This document shows, piece after piece, positions 50,170 through 58,103 of a DNA stretch of 64,000 bases. Location: positions 186,001 to 250,000 of the forward strand of contig NZ_JBHSEC010000001.1 of the NCBI RefSeq assembly GCF_042651785.1, written 5' to 3'. Positions within the stretch are counted from its first letter, which is position 1; every line of letters begins with the position of its first letter. Both the position numbers and the translations under genes were made by a program. The notes beneath the pieces are model-generated. The model was not told the origin of the DNA and ran no database searches. It saw only the letters and a program-made list of their open reading frames with translations. Source of the DNA: Chungangia koreensis. Lineage in GTDB: Bacteria; Bacillota; Bacilli; Bacillales_A; Planococcaceae.

Positions 50170-50343
50170 TCAGGATCGTTGGTTATATTCATTGACCCGC
50201 CGATTGTTCCTTTTCAAATCAGATTGTTTCGATAAGCGTTCAATGTCTCGCTTGTTTTTAGACCCAAAGAGATCTTTTAGTGCGTAGATTATACCTACAA
50301 CAACAACTAAAAGAATGAATGCCAAAATATAAGGAAAATCCAT
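50170..50343 (-). CDS. Small single-helix membrane protein (57 aa)
   Basis: ATG 50343 lies 8 nt behind GAGGAGGTG, a very strong ribosome site. The product has an N-terminal membrane helix (about 4-22, YILAFILLVVVVGIIYAL) and a basic cytoplasmic tail (FGSKNKRDIERLSKQSDLKR). I do not recognise a family. It is convergent to the AlaX gene with only 17 bp between stops. Without a catalytic motif, a structural or regulatory role is the only guess. Confidence 0.7.
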   Translation of the reverse strand: MDFPYILAFILLVVVVGIIYALKDLFGSKNKRDIERLSKQSDLKRNNRRVNEYNQRS

Positions 50344-50418
50344 GGAATAACACCTCCTCTATATTTCTTACTATTCATTACGATTGGAAAAGAAAAAAGT
50401 TCTGTAATTTTATTGTGG

Positions 50419-50451
50419 AAAGTCATCCAAGGCACATTTGGATGACTTTTT
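50419..50451. terminator. Perfect hairpin with T-run
   Basis: Arms AAAGTCATCCAA (50419-50430) and TTGGATGACTTT (50438-50449), then TT on the plus strand. It lies upstream of the 57-residue gene and next to the first DnaA box; it could end read-through from either side. Confidence 0.6.
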
Positions 50452-50453
50452 AA

Positions 50454-50630
50454 TTATCCACAAAGCCTATGATCTCCATAAAAAAAATTCAATAAGATAT
50501 CAACGACTCTTATCCACATATCCACGTAATTTCTTCAGAATTTCTCTTATCCACAGGTTGAAATGTAGAATTTTGTGGTTATCCATATTCTCATTTAACT
50601 TGTACAATTCTCATTTATTTTTTATCCACA
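50454..50630 (+). promoter_or_regulatory. Cluster of four perfect DnaA boxes
   Basis: TTATCCACA, the strong DnaA-box consensus, occurs four times in one orientation: 50454-50462, 50510-50518, 50547-50555 and 50622-50630. TTATCCATA at 50579-50587 and ATATCCACG at 50518-50526 are near-matches. No gene overlaps them, and the DNA is A/T-rich. dnaA, dnaN and oriC genes are absent from the window, so this looks like a DnaA-titrating or modulating site. Confidence 0.65.
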
Positions 50631-50634
50631 AAAA

Positions 50635-50659
50635 AAGCTGCCACAAAATGTGACAGCTT
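50635..50659 (-). terminator. Terminator of the catalase gene
   Basis: Arms AAGCTGCCAC (50635-50644) and GTGACAGCTT (50650-50659), one mismatch; on the minus strand followed by TTTTTTT, 15 bp beyond the katA stop. Confidence 0.7.
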
Positions 50660-50673
50660 CTTTAAAATCCGTA

Positions 50674-52161
50674 TTAAACTCCAGCCAAAACGCCTGCTTC
50701 TTCAACTGTTAGGCCCATTGCTTTTGCTACACCTTCGCCGTAAGCGGGATCTGCCAAGAAGCAGTGCTTAATGTGACGAAGTTTGATGTGTTTTTCAACG
50801 CCTTCCATGTTTCGAGCAGTGTTATCAAACAAGATTTCTTTTTGCTCGTCACTCATTAAGTTGAAGAGCTTACCAGGTTGTTCGAAGTAGTTATCGTCGT
50901 CTTCACGGAAATCCCAACGATCTGCATCGCCATGGATTGCCAATGCCGGTTCTTTGAAATCCGGTTGGTCTTTCCATGCACCATAACTGTTAGGAGCATA
51001 ATGCATCATGCTGCCTTTGTTGCCGTCAACGCGCATCGCCCCATCGCGGTGGAAGCTGTGAACTGGGCATTTAGGTTGGTTGACCGGAATTTGATGGTGG
51101 TTAACGCCCAAACGGTAACGTTGAGCATCGCCATAAGAGAATAGGCGGCCCTGCAACATTTTGTCAGGGGAGAAGCTGAGACCCGGAACAACGTTTGCTG
51201 GTGTGAATGCAGCTTGCTCTACTTCTGCAAAATAGTTTTCAGGGTTGCGGTTCAATTCCCACTCACCGACTTCGATTAATGGGAAGTCTTTTTTATACCA
51301 GACTTTCGTTAAATCGAATGGGTTGTATGGCATATTCATCGCTTGTTCTTCTGTCATCACTTGGATGTACATTTTCCATTTAGGGAAGTCGCCTTTTTCG
51401 ATTGCTTCGTAAAGGTCACGTTGGTGGCTTTCACGATCTTTTCCGACTAAAGTTTCCGCTTCCTGATCAGTCAAGTTTTCAATGCCTTGTTGTGAACGCA
51501 TATGGAATTTAACCCATACTCGCTCGTTATTTTCGTTGATCATACTGAATGTGTGGCTTCCGAAACCGTGCATATGACGATAAGTTTTAGGGATTCCACG
51601 ATCACTCATGACGATTGTTACTTGGTGTAACGCTTCCGGTAAGTTAGTCCAGAAATCCCAGTTGTTATTAGCGCTTCTCATGTTTGTACGAGGGTCGCGT
51701 TTAACTGCATGGTTCAAGTCAGGGAAGATCAATGGATCGCGGAAGAAGAACACAGGTGTGTTGTTTCCTACAAGATCCCAGTTTCCTTCTTCGGTGTAGA
51801 AACGCATAGCAAAACCGCGGATATCACGTTCTGCATCAGCTGCACCACGTTCACCGGCTACAGTAGAGAAGCGGACGAACATATCCGTTTTCTTACCGAT
51901 TTCGGAGAAAATCTTTGCTTTCGTATATTGTGTAATGTCGTGAGTGACAGTGAATGTACCGTACGCACCTGAACCTTTTGCATGCATACGTCGCTCAGGA
52001 ATAACTTCACGGTCAAAGTGAGCTAATTTTTCAAGTAGCCAAACGTCTTGAAGAAGTACTGGACCACGTGGACCTGCTGTAAGCGAGTTTTGGTAGTCGA
52101 CAACTGGCGCGCCTGCTGCGGTAGTTAATCTTTTTTTGTTTTCATTCTCATTGTTATGCAA
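50674..52161 (-). CDS. katA: Vegetative haem catalase KatA
   Basis: This 495-residue clade 3 catalase has the distal-His segment RERMHAKG-type motif (ERRMHAKGSGAYGTF), VRFSTVAGERGAADAERD, the distal Asn in LVGNNTPVFF and the proximal Tyr in GRLFSYGDAQRYRLG. It converts hydrogen peroxide to water and oxygen in the cytoplasm. It starts with TTG 52161 behind GGGGGTG. A PerR box 53 bp upstream implies peroxide control. It is monocistronic and has its own terminator. Confidence 0.97.
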   Translation of the reverse strand: MHNNENENKKRLTTAAGAPVVDYQNSLTAGPRGPVLLQDVWLLEKLAHFDREVIPERRMHAKGSGAYGTFTVTHDITQYTKAKIFSEIGKKTDMFVRFSTVAGERGAADAERDIRGFAMRFYTEEGNWDLVGNNTPVFFFRDPLIFPDLNHAVKRDPRTNMRSANNNWDFWTNLPEALHQVTIVMSDRGIPKTYRHMHGFGSHTFSMINENNERVWVKFHMRSQQGIENLTDQEAETLVGKDRESHQRDLYEAIEKGDFPKWKMYIQVMTEEQAMNMPYNPFDLTKVWYKKDFPLIEVGEWELNRNPENYFAEVEQAAFTPANVVPGLSFSPDKMLQGRLFSYGDAQRYRLGVNHHQIPVNQPKCPVHSFHRDGAMRVDGNKGSMMHYAPNSYGAWKDQPDFKEPALAIHGDADRWDFREDDDNYFEQPGKLFNLMSDEQKEILFDNTARNMEGVEKHIKLRHIKHCFLADPAYGEGVAKAMGLTVEEAGVLAGV

Positions 52162-52213
52162 TTATTTGCACCCCCTGATTGGAATAATTACATATAAAAC
52201 TATATCAAATTAA

Positions 52214-52228
52214 TTATAATTATTCTAA
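52214..52228 (-). promoter_or_regulatory. PerR box of the catalase gene
   Basis: On the minus strand TTAGAAT-A-ATTATAA matches the PerR consensus TTATAAT-N-ATTATAA at 14 of 15 positions. It overlaps the likely promoter (TTAGAA, 18-nt spacer, TATAGT), so PerR would repress katA until peroxide is sensed. Confidence 0.7.
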
Positions 52229-52301
52229 TGAAAGAACCTAACAAATTTAATAATAGATAAAAAGTCTCAAAATTCGAATGTTTTATTTATTTTCAAGCGG
52301 G

Positions 52302-52329
52302 TTGTAATAGGAAAACCGCATGCTATAAT
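52302..52329 (+). promoter_or_regulatory. Sigma-A promoter of the xpt-pbuX operon
   Basis: TTGTAA (52302-52307), 16-nt spacer, and TATAAT (52324-52329) with an extended -10 TGC in front. It lies just upstream of the guanine riboswitch. Confidence 0.75.
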
Positions 52330-52349
52330 AAAAACCAACTTAATAGGCG

Positions 52350-52421
52350 TCTATCATATAATCGCAGGAATATGGCCTGCAAGTTTCTACCGGCTTACCG
52401 TAAATGAGCCGACTATGATGA
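52350..52421 (+). promoter_or_regulatory. Guanine-type purine riboswitch
   Basis: The aptamer has P1 arms around ATCATA (52353-52358) and TATGAT (52414-52419), P2 GCAGG/CCTGC, P3 CGGCT/AGCCG and the conserved loops ATATGG and ACCGTAAATG. The residue before the 3' P1 strand is C (GACTATG), the base that selects guanine or hypoxanthine over adenine. It resembles the B. subtilis xpt aptamer almost base for base in the core. Confidence 0.95.
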
Positions 52422-52479
52422 AGCACGGATTAAAGGATCACATATTATGTGACTCCTTTACTTAATCATTTGGCTAAAT

Positions 52480-52533
52480 ACCCGGATGACCTTGCTCCAT
52501 TCATAGGATGGAACAAGGTTGTCCGGGTTTTTT
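52480..52533 (+). terminator. Riboswitch-controlled terminator
   Basis: Long arms ACCCGGATGACCTTG (52480-52494) and CAAGGTTGTCCGGGT (52514-52528), two wobbles, then TTTTT. It follows the guanine aptamer and precedes xpt. A competing hairpin (AAAGGATCACAT with ATGTGACTCCTTT, about 52431-52458) lies between. Confidence 0.85.
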
Positions 52534-52592
52534 ATTTGTTTTCGGTAGGCAGAGGCTAATTTGAATATCCACAATTGAAGGGAGAATCTCTC

Positions 52593-53180
52593 ATGCAACA
52601 ATTGCGTGATCGAATAAAAACAGATGGGAAAGTACTATCAGCAGAAGTATTGAAGGTCGATTCATTCTTGAATCATCAAATCGACCCTGAATTGATGATG
52701 GCAATCGGTGAAGAATACGCAAGCCGATTTGCTGAGGAAGGCATTACCAAAATCTTAACAATTGAATCTTCCGGGATTGCACCAGCCGTTATGGCAGGAT
52801 TGAAGCTTGGGATTCCCGTTGTTTTTGCGAGAAAGAAAAAGTCACTAACGCTTACAGATGGGCTCTATTCATCCAATGTCCATTCGTTTACGAAAAACGT
52901 AACGAGTGAAATTTCAGTCTCGAAAGACTTCATAAAAAAGGAAGATCATCTTCTCATCATTGATGATTTCCTTGCAAACGGACAAGCCGTGTTAGGTCTT
53001 TTAGATATCGTCGAGCAGGCAGGTGCAAGTTTAGCGGGTATCGGGATTGTAATCGAGAAAGGATTCCAGCCAGGAGGAAAACTGATTCGCGAAAGAGGGA
53101 TCCGGGTTGAATCTTTGGCAATTATTAAATCCCTAAAGGAAGGGACCATTGAATTCTACGAGGAGGAAACGGTGAAATGA
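52593..53180 (+). CDS. xpt: Xanthine phosphoribosyltransferase
   Basis: This 195-residue type I phosphoribosyltransferase has the PRPP-binding motif HLLIIDDFLANGQA and ILTIESSGIAPAVMAGLKLG, VVFARKKKSLTL, the pattern of Xpt. It makes XMP from xanthine and PRPP. ATG 52593 follows GAAGGGAGAATCTCTC. It overlaps pbuX by 4 bp, as in B. subtilis, and is controlled by the guanine riboswitch upstream. Confidence 0.97.
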   Translation: MQQLRDRIKTDGKVLSAEVLKVDSFLNHQIDPELMMAIGEEYASRFAEEGITKILTIESSGIAPAVMAGLKLGIPVVFARKKKSLTLTDGLYSSNVHSFTKNVTSEISVSKDFIKKEDHLLIIDDFLANGQAVLGLLDIVEQAGASLAGIGIVIEKGFQPGGKLIRERGIRVESLAIIKSLKEGTIEFYEEETVK

Positions 53181-54472
53181 AGAATACGACATTAGCCATT
53201 CAGCATCTTTTGGCCATGTATGCAGGAGCCATTCTTGTCCCACTGATTGTAGGTGGCGCCATCGGGTTGAGCTCTACGGAGTTAACGTACTTAGTGGCAG
53301 TTGATATTTTCATGTGTGGAGTTGCAACATTACTTCAAATTGTGAGCAACCGTTTCTTCGGAATCGGACTTCCTGTCGTGTTAGGGTGTACTTTTACTGC
53401 TGTGGGGCCGATGATCGCCATTGGTGGTGAATACGGTGTTTCTGCCATCTACGGAGCTATTATCTTCTCTGGCATATTTGTTGTGTTGATCGCTGGTGTA
53501 TTCGGGAAATTAGTCCGATTCTTCCCCCCGGTAGTTACAGGGTCTGTTGTCACCATTATCGGTTTAACGCTCATTCCGGTAGCGATCAATGACATGGGAG
53601 GCGGACAAGGAGCGAGTGACTTCGGTTCTCTTACTAATATCGCTCTTTCTTTCGGAACGCTTATTGTCATTTTATTGATCTATCGTTTTGCAACAGGGTT
53701 TATCCGCACGATTTCTATTCTTCTTGGGATTTTGACTGGAACAGTAGTTGCTGCCCTAATGGGGAACGTGAATTTTGCGGCAGTGAAAGAAGCAGGCTAC
53801 TTTCACATGGTGGAACCGTTCTACTTTGGATTGCCAACGTTTGAATGGTCAGCAGTCATCACGATGACCTTAGTGGCACTCGTCTCACTTGTTGAATCAT
53901 CTGGTGTGTATTTTGCATTAAGTGATATGACAGGAAAGGAAGTAAAGGAGAGAGATCTTTCCAGAGGGTATCGTGCAGAAGGAATTGCCGTATTATTGGG
54001 GGGAATTTTCAATGCCTTCCCTTACACGACCTACTCACAAAACGTCGGACTTATTCAAATGACAGGTGTTAAATCGAGAAGAGTTATTTTCATCACCGCA
54101 ATCATGCTCATCGGTCTCGGATTCCTGCCTAAAATCGCTGCATTCACAACGATCATACCGACTGCCGTATTAGGTGGAGCCATGATCGCGATGTTTGGAA
54201 TGGTGACGACACAAGGCATTAAAATGTTGAGTAAAGTTATTGCTGAAAAACCTGAAAACTCGATGATTATCGCATGCTCTGTCGGAATGGGGCTTGGTGT
54301 CACTGTCGTTCCAGGTCTTTTTGCACAACTTCCGACTGGGATTCAACTTTTGACAAGCAATGGAATTGTAGCAGGAAGTGTCACGGCAATCATACTTAAT
54401 ATCCTATTTAATATGTTGCCGGCGAGAAATACTGATTCTGTACAAACAGTTCCAGAACAAAAAGCAGTTTAA
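53177..54472 (+). CDS. pbuX: Xanthine permease PbuX
   Basis: The 431-residue NCS2-family transporter has about 12-14 membrane helices, AIQHLLAMYAGAILVPLIVG near the N-terminus, the conserved QNVGLIQMTGVKSR (Q-N-x-G-x-x-x-x-T-G-V-x-S-R) and VESSGVYFALSDMTGKE. It imports xanthine by proton symport, feeding Xpt. Start ATG 53177 overlaps the xpt stop. Confidence 0.95.
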   Translation: MKNTTLAIQHLLAMYAGAILVPLIVGGAIGLSSTELTYLVAVDIFMCGVATLLQIVSNRFFGIGLPVVLGCTFTAVGPMIAIGGEYGVSAIYGAIIFSGIFVVLIAGVFGKLVRFFPPVVTGSVVTIIGLTLIPVAINDMGGGQGASDFGSLTNIALSFGTLIVILLIYRFATGFIRTISILLGILTGTVVAALMGNVNFAAVKEAGYFHMVEPFYFGLPTFEWSAVITMTLVALVSLVESSGVYFALSDMTGKEVKERDLSRGYRAEGIAVLLGGIFNAFPYTTYSQNVGLIQMTGVKSRRVIFITAIMLIGLGFLPKIAAFTTIIPTAVLGGAMIAMFGMVTTQGIKMLSKVIAEKPENSMIIACSVGMGLGVTVVPGLFAQLPTGIQLLTSNGIVAGSVTAIILNILFNMLPARNTDSVQTVPEQKAV

Positions 54473-54489
54473 CATTTAAACTTCTGACG

Positions 54490-54523
54490 AGAGGGGTACT
54501 TTAAAAGTACGTCTCTTTTTTTT
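54490..54523 (+). terminator. Rho-independent terminator
   Basis: Arms AGAGGGGTACTT (54490-54501) and AAGTACGTCTCT (54505-54516), one mismatch, then TTTTTTT. Confidence 0.75.
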
Positions 54524-54575
54524 GTCCATTTATTGAACGAAGTTCCCTTACTATTTTGTAATAAATGAGTAAATA

Positions 54576-54595
54576 ACATGAACTTGAGTTCATGT
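54576..54595 (+). promoter_or_regulatory. Palindromic TetR-type operator
   Basis: ACATGAACT-TG-AGTTCATGT is a 9-bp perfect inverted repeat, 35 bp before the TetR start and just upstream of TATAAT (54602-54607). It is the likely autoregulatory site of the next gene. Confidence 0.6.
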
Positions 54596-54629
54596 TTAAT
54601 TTATAATGTAGTCAACGAGGTGAACGTAT

Positions 54630-55274
54630 GTGAATGAACAACAGAATTCCCTTATCAAAAATTTTCCGACCGTGCCAAAACAGGTCCGGTCTCAACATAA
54701 GAAACATGCCTTATTCGAGAGTGGGCAAATTCTATTCTCCGAAAAGGGGTATGACCATACCACAACGAAGGACATCGCCTCGCATGCAGGAGTTTCAATC
54801 GGTTCCTTTTATCGTTATTTTGAAGATAAACGCCAATTGCTGTTAGCTATCATTGATGAACGGATTGAGCAAATGATGCCTCCGGTCGTCAATTGGACAG
54901 ACCATAGAGATCCGGAAGAAGACTTGGCAAACCGTCTTCAGCAGCATTATTCAACATTAATATCAAGCGGATTCTATAAATTGCTGCCAGAGTTGATTTC
55001 GAAGGATCGGGAGTTGGAAAACATCATCCGAGTTGCAAAGAACAGGCTGCAGGATCACATGTTGAAACAATTGGAACAGCTTCGAGATGAAGGGATGACG
55101 TGGGAAGATATCGATTTGGATACCGTGTCATGGTGCATTATCAACTTATTGGAACATCTGACGGAAAAAGTGGAAGAAGGCGGCTCGATCCATTACGAAG
55201 AGATCGCTAAACTGATATGTCGAATGATTTATCCGCCCGATATTCTGAATAAATTAGAGGAGAGTGATGGCTAA
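54630..55274 (+). CDS. TetR/AcrR-family regulator in Spx-paralogue operon
   Basis: The 214-residue protein has a TetR HTH at about 28-72: ILFSEKGYDHTTTKDIASHA, GVSIGSFYRYFEDKRQLL. The rest is helical. It starts with GTG behind ACGAGGTGAACGTAT. The Spx-like gene overlaps its stop by one base. A perfect palindrome upstream is its probable operator. The signal it senses is unknown. Confidence 0.9.
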   Translation: MNEQQNSLIKNFPTVPKQVRSQHKKHALFESGQILFSEKGYDHTTTKDIASHAGVSIGSFYRYFEDKRQLLLAIIDERIEQMMPPVVNWTDHRDPEEDLANRLQQHYSTLISSGFYKLLPELISKDRELENIIRVAKNRLQDHMLKQLEQLRDEGMTWEDIDLDTVSWCIINLLEHLTEKVEEGGSIHYEEIAKLICRMIYPPDILNKLEESDG

Positions 55275-55672
55275 TGCCAATTAAAGTGTATACTGCTACA
55301 AGCAACAGATCTTGCAGGAAAGCGATTGCATGGCTCGAAAAATATGAGATTCCCTATGTTGAAAAAAACGTTTCGTCTGAACCTCTAACGAAAGAAGAAT
55401 TAACCGAAATCTTAAGCTTAACGGCTGAAGGAACAGATGAAATCATCGCTAAAAAGTCTAAAGGCTTCAAGAAATTGAAAGTGGATATGGATGGAATGAC
55501 ATTAAATGAGCTCTACAAGATGCTCCAAGAGAATCCTGGTTTGTTGCGTCTTCCAATTTTAGTAGATGGAATCAGGCTGCAAATAGGATACAATGACGAT
55601 GAAATCCGTCAATTCTTGCCGCGTTATTTCCGTGCGAATGAACTCCAAAGCATGTTGGCGTTAGAAATGTAA
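55274..55672 (+). CDS. Spx/ArsC-family protein lacking the first Cys of the CxxC
   Basis: The 132-residue protein is Spx-like throughout: GTDEIIAKKSKGFKKLKVDM, QENPGLLRLPILVDGIRLQI, then GYNDDEIRQFLPR. Spx binds the RNA polymerase alpha C-terminal domain and, when its CxxC is oxidised, alters transcription under thiol stress. Here the motif reads N-R-S-C (in SNRSCRKA), so only the second Cys is left. The Gly of GTDEI, used in alpha binding, is kept. It is translated with the upstream TetR gene. Confidence 0.88.
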   Translation: MPIKVYTATSNRSCRKAIAWLEKYEIPYVEKNVSSEPLTKEELTEILSLTAEGTDEIIAKKSKGFKKLKVDMDGMTLNELYKMLQENPGLLRLPILVDGIRLQIGYNDDEIRQFLPRYFRANELQSMLALEM

Positions 55673-55701
55673 TCTCCCGAATTAAATACTCCCGTATAAA
55701 C

Positions 55702-55739
55702 ATAGTCTTCTACATACAACATGTTGGAGGCTATTTTTT
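55702..55739 (+). terminator. Rho-independent terminator
   Basis: ATAGTCT (55702-55708) and AGGCTAT (55728-55734) pair with one wobble, then TTTTTT. Confidence 0.55.
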
Positions 55740-55764
55740 ATCCTTTTATGGAAGGAGGCACCTC

Positions 55765-55926
55765 ATGGAATTTCTGCTTTCGTTACTGGTTGGGGTTATA
55801 TTTGTAGGTTTAGTCAGTCTGATTGTATTTCGGGCAATCCGAACGAAGCGATTGCCTGAAAATAACTACACACCTTTTGATGATATTACAGAAGGAAGAG
55901 TAGACAGTGATGAAAATAAATTGTAG
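55765..55926 (+). CDS. Small membrane protein (53 aa), DUF3951-like
   Basis: ATG 55765 follows GAAGGAGGCACCTC. The product has an N-terminal membrane helix (about 3-24, FLLSLLVGVIFVGLVSLIVF) and the soluble tail LPENNYTPFDDITEGRVDSD. The Y-T-P-F-D-D-I-T segment recalls DUF3951 small proteins of Bacillales; I am not certain of this. It ends 4 bp before the ECF41-type promoter of the next operon. Confidence 0.65.
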   Translation: MEFLLSLLVGVIFVGLVSLIVFRAIRTKRLPENNYTPFDDITEGRVDSDENKL

Positions 55927-55930
55927 ATGT

Positions 55931-55959
55931 TGTCACAAATTATGGCCCAATCTCGTTAT
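55931..55959 (+). promoter_or_regulatory. ECF41-type promoter
   Basis: TGTCACA (55931-55937), 16 nt, CGTTAT (55954-55959). TGTCACA is the characteristic -35 of ECF41 sigma factors (consensus TGTCACA with CGTC). It drives the operon that encodes an ECF41-type sigma factor, so positive autoregulation is likely. Confidence 0.65.
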
Positions 55960-55990
55960 AAGGGTAAACGAGAAAATGGAGTGATGAATT

Positions 55991-57157
55991 GTGACACGTC
56001 AAACAATTGTAGTAGTTGGAGGAGGCCACGCAGGAATTCATGCAGTTAAAGCGATACAAAAAAGATTGAAGAAGGTCCCTTTCCGTCTCGTGTTGTTGGA
56101 TCCCCAACCGGCTCACGTCCGTAAAGTACTGCTATTCAAGGCGGCTGTAGGAGAGAGTGAACTAACCGTACCTTGGTCTGACATTCTACCTCTGGGAACG
56201 GAGTTCATAAGAGGGGCTATCCATTCTGTAAATCCTTCTATGAAATGCTTGGAGTATAGGGATCAGTATGGAACCAGTCATCTCCTAGACTATGATGTAT
56301 TAGTGTTGGCAATTGGGAGTGTGGTTCGAAACATCGATGGAGATGGTTTTGCACTATCAAATATAGAAAATGCAAGGCAGATTCATGGAGTAATCGAGGG
56401 AAATATACAGAGAGCAACGACTGTTTTAGAATCTCATGAAAAAAGAAGGCTATTGACATTGGCAGTTGTCGGAGGAGGGATCAGCGGGATTGAAACGGCG
56501 TTTGAGTTAAATCAATTCATGAGAACAATGGCTAAGACGGTGGGAGTGGACCCAGAAGAAGTTCAAGTACAACTTGTTCATTCCCGACAAAACTTACTTC
56601 CTGACGGAACGGAAAAACTTAGACAAAAACTACTTGAAAAAATGAATCGAAATCAGATTGTACTAAGGAACGATAAAATCGCATTAAAGCAGGAGGGAGG
56701 AATGCTCCTCTTAAGTAATGGCGAGAAGATTCCAATTGGAACATCCGTTTGGACAGTAGGTCTACAGCCGAACCCTGTTGTTCAATCGCTTGGACTGCCG
56801 TTCGAATCAGATGGAAGACTCAAGACGGATCCGTCCTATCGGATCATCGATTCCGAGGGGATTTATAGTATCGGAGACTGTGCAAACATTGTAGATCCAT
56901 CTAACGGAAAAACAGACGGAATGACATGTAAAGAAGCCATTAGTCAGGCAAATAGATTAGGAAAGATAATAGCCTTGGATCTGATAGGGTATCCTGCGCC
57001 AAAACATCAGTCCATCCGGAAAACCTTCTGTTTCAGTCTCGGTACAGGTGATGCACTTGTCTCGGCAAAGGTTTTCGGAGTTGAGATGATTATCGAGAAT
57101 AAAATAGCTTGGATCATACGGAAAATCACATGGAATCTTGCCAGTTTTGTCAATTAG
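55991..57157 (+). CDS. NAD(P)H/FAD-dependent oxidoreductase (NDH-2-like)
   Basis: This 388-residue protein has two Rossmann motifs, IVVVGGGHAGIHAVKAIQ (FAD) and LAVVGGGISGIETAFEL (NAD), plus SVWTVGLQPNP and the FAD-closing GIYSIGDCANI. It is of the NDH-2/ferredoxin-reductase type, with a hydrophobic end suggesting membrane association. It starts with GTG behind ATGGAGTGATGAATT. The ECF41-type sigma gene follows by 11 bp. Oxidoreductases are common partners of ECF41, so this is probably its main target. Confidence 0.85.
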   Translation: MTRQTIVVVGGGHAGIHAVKAIQKRLKKVPFRLVLLDPQPAHVRKVLLFKAAVGESELTVPWSDILPLGTEFIRGAIHSVNPSMKCLEYRDQYGTSHLLDYDVLVLAIGSVVRNIDGDGFALSNIENARQIHGVIEGNIQRATTVLESHEKRRLLTLAVVGGGISGIETAFELNQFMRTMAKTVGVDPEEVQVQLVHSRQNLLPDGTEKLRQKLLEKMNRNQIVLRNDKIALKQEGGMLLLSNGEKIPIGTSVWTVGLQPNPVVQSLGLPFESDGRLKTDPSYRIIDSEGIYSIGDCANIVDPSNGKTDGMTCKEAISQANRLGKIIALDLIGYPAPKHQSIRKTFCFSLGTGDALVSAKVFGVEMIIENKIAWIIRKITWNLASFVN

Positions 57158-57168
57158 GAGGAATACGG

Positions 57169-58038
57169 ATGGATATCGCAGAACTATATAGAACCTATAA
57201 ATCATTATGTTTTTCAATCTCCTACCAATTGACCGGTTCGATTTCAGATGCCGAGGACGTGGTGCAGGATGTGTTTTTAAAGCTTTCAACCGTCACGATT
57301 ACGGACCTCGAAGAGCCAAAAGCGTATTTGTGCAAAATGACGGTAAACCGTTGCTACGATGTATTGAAATCTGGAAAAGTTAAACGCGAACAGTATGTTG
57401 GTCCATGGTTGCCTGAACCTCTACCAACGGGTAAGAATCAGCTGGAGGAATTAGTCGAACGGTCGGAGCTTTTGAACTACGGGATGTTAGTCTTGCTTGA
57501 GCGGCTTACTATAGTGGAAAGGACCGTATTTGTTCTTCGAGAAGCATTAGGATTTGAATACGCTGAAATTGCTAAAATTGTTGGGAAGAACGAAGTGAAT
57601 TGCAGAAAGATTTTAAGTCGTACAAAAGAAAAAATAGAGCTATCAGATCGTGGGGAACTGCAATCTAACCCCCCTACAGTAGAGTGGATTCACCAGTTTT
57701 TAGGTGCACTTGAGCTTGGACAAATGGATCAGGTCATTACCCTCCTTAGCGAAGATGTAACTCTTCTTTCAGACGGCGGCGGGAAAGTGTCTGCTGCGCT
57801 TAAACCTATTGTGTCGCGTGATTTTGTTTTACGATTCATCATGGGGATTTTCCAAAATGCATCTAAAAAAGAAGAGGAAATTCGCTTTGAATTAACGGAA
57901 CTTAATGGCGAAACTGGTGTAATTGTATGGTCTAAAGATGAAATTATGACCGTTGCACTCGTTCATATTGAATCAGGGATGGCGAAGAATTTTTACTTCA
58001 TCCGAAATCCTGAAAAGTTGAATCATCTCAGTCGGTAA
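57169..58038 (+). CDS. ECF41-type (SigJ-like) sigma factor with SnoaL-like extension
   Basis: The 289-residue protein has sigma region 2 (YQLTGSISDAEDVVQDVFLK), the linker motif WLPEPL, region 4 (FVLREALGFEYAEIAKIVGK) and a C-terminal SnoaL/NTF2-like domain (about 180-285) with LLSEDVTLLSDGGGK. WLPEPL and DGGGK are the hallmarks of ECF41 sigma factors, whose C-terminal extension replaces an anti-sigma factor. ATG 57169 follows AGGAGGAATACGG. No anti-sigma gene follows, as expected. Confidence 0.92.
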   Translation: MDIAELYRTYKSLCFSISYQLTGSISDAEDVVQDVFLKLSTVTITDLEEPKAYLCKMTVNRCYDVLKSGKVKREQYVGPWLPEPLPTGKNQLEELVERSELLNYGMLVLLERLTIVERTVFVLREALGFEYAEIAKIVGKNEVNCRKILSRTKEKIELSDRGELQSNPPTVEWIHQFLGALELGQMDQVITLLSEDVTLLSDGGGKVSAALKPIVSRDFVLRFIMGIFQNASKKEEEIRFELTELNGETGVIVWSKDEIMTVALVHIESGMAKNFYFIRNPEKLNHLSR

Positions 58039-58103
58039 GTCCGCAGCCTTTTGGATCCTATTGAAGAAAAAGACAAAAAATGTTATACTATCTTTTGTCT
58101 TAC

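Noticed and set aside
50438..50653. Plus-strand ORF of 71 codons across the DnaA-box cluster
   Set aside because: No ribosome site, composition dominated by the repeated boxes, and it runs into the katA terminator.
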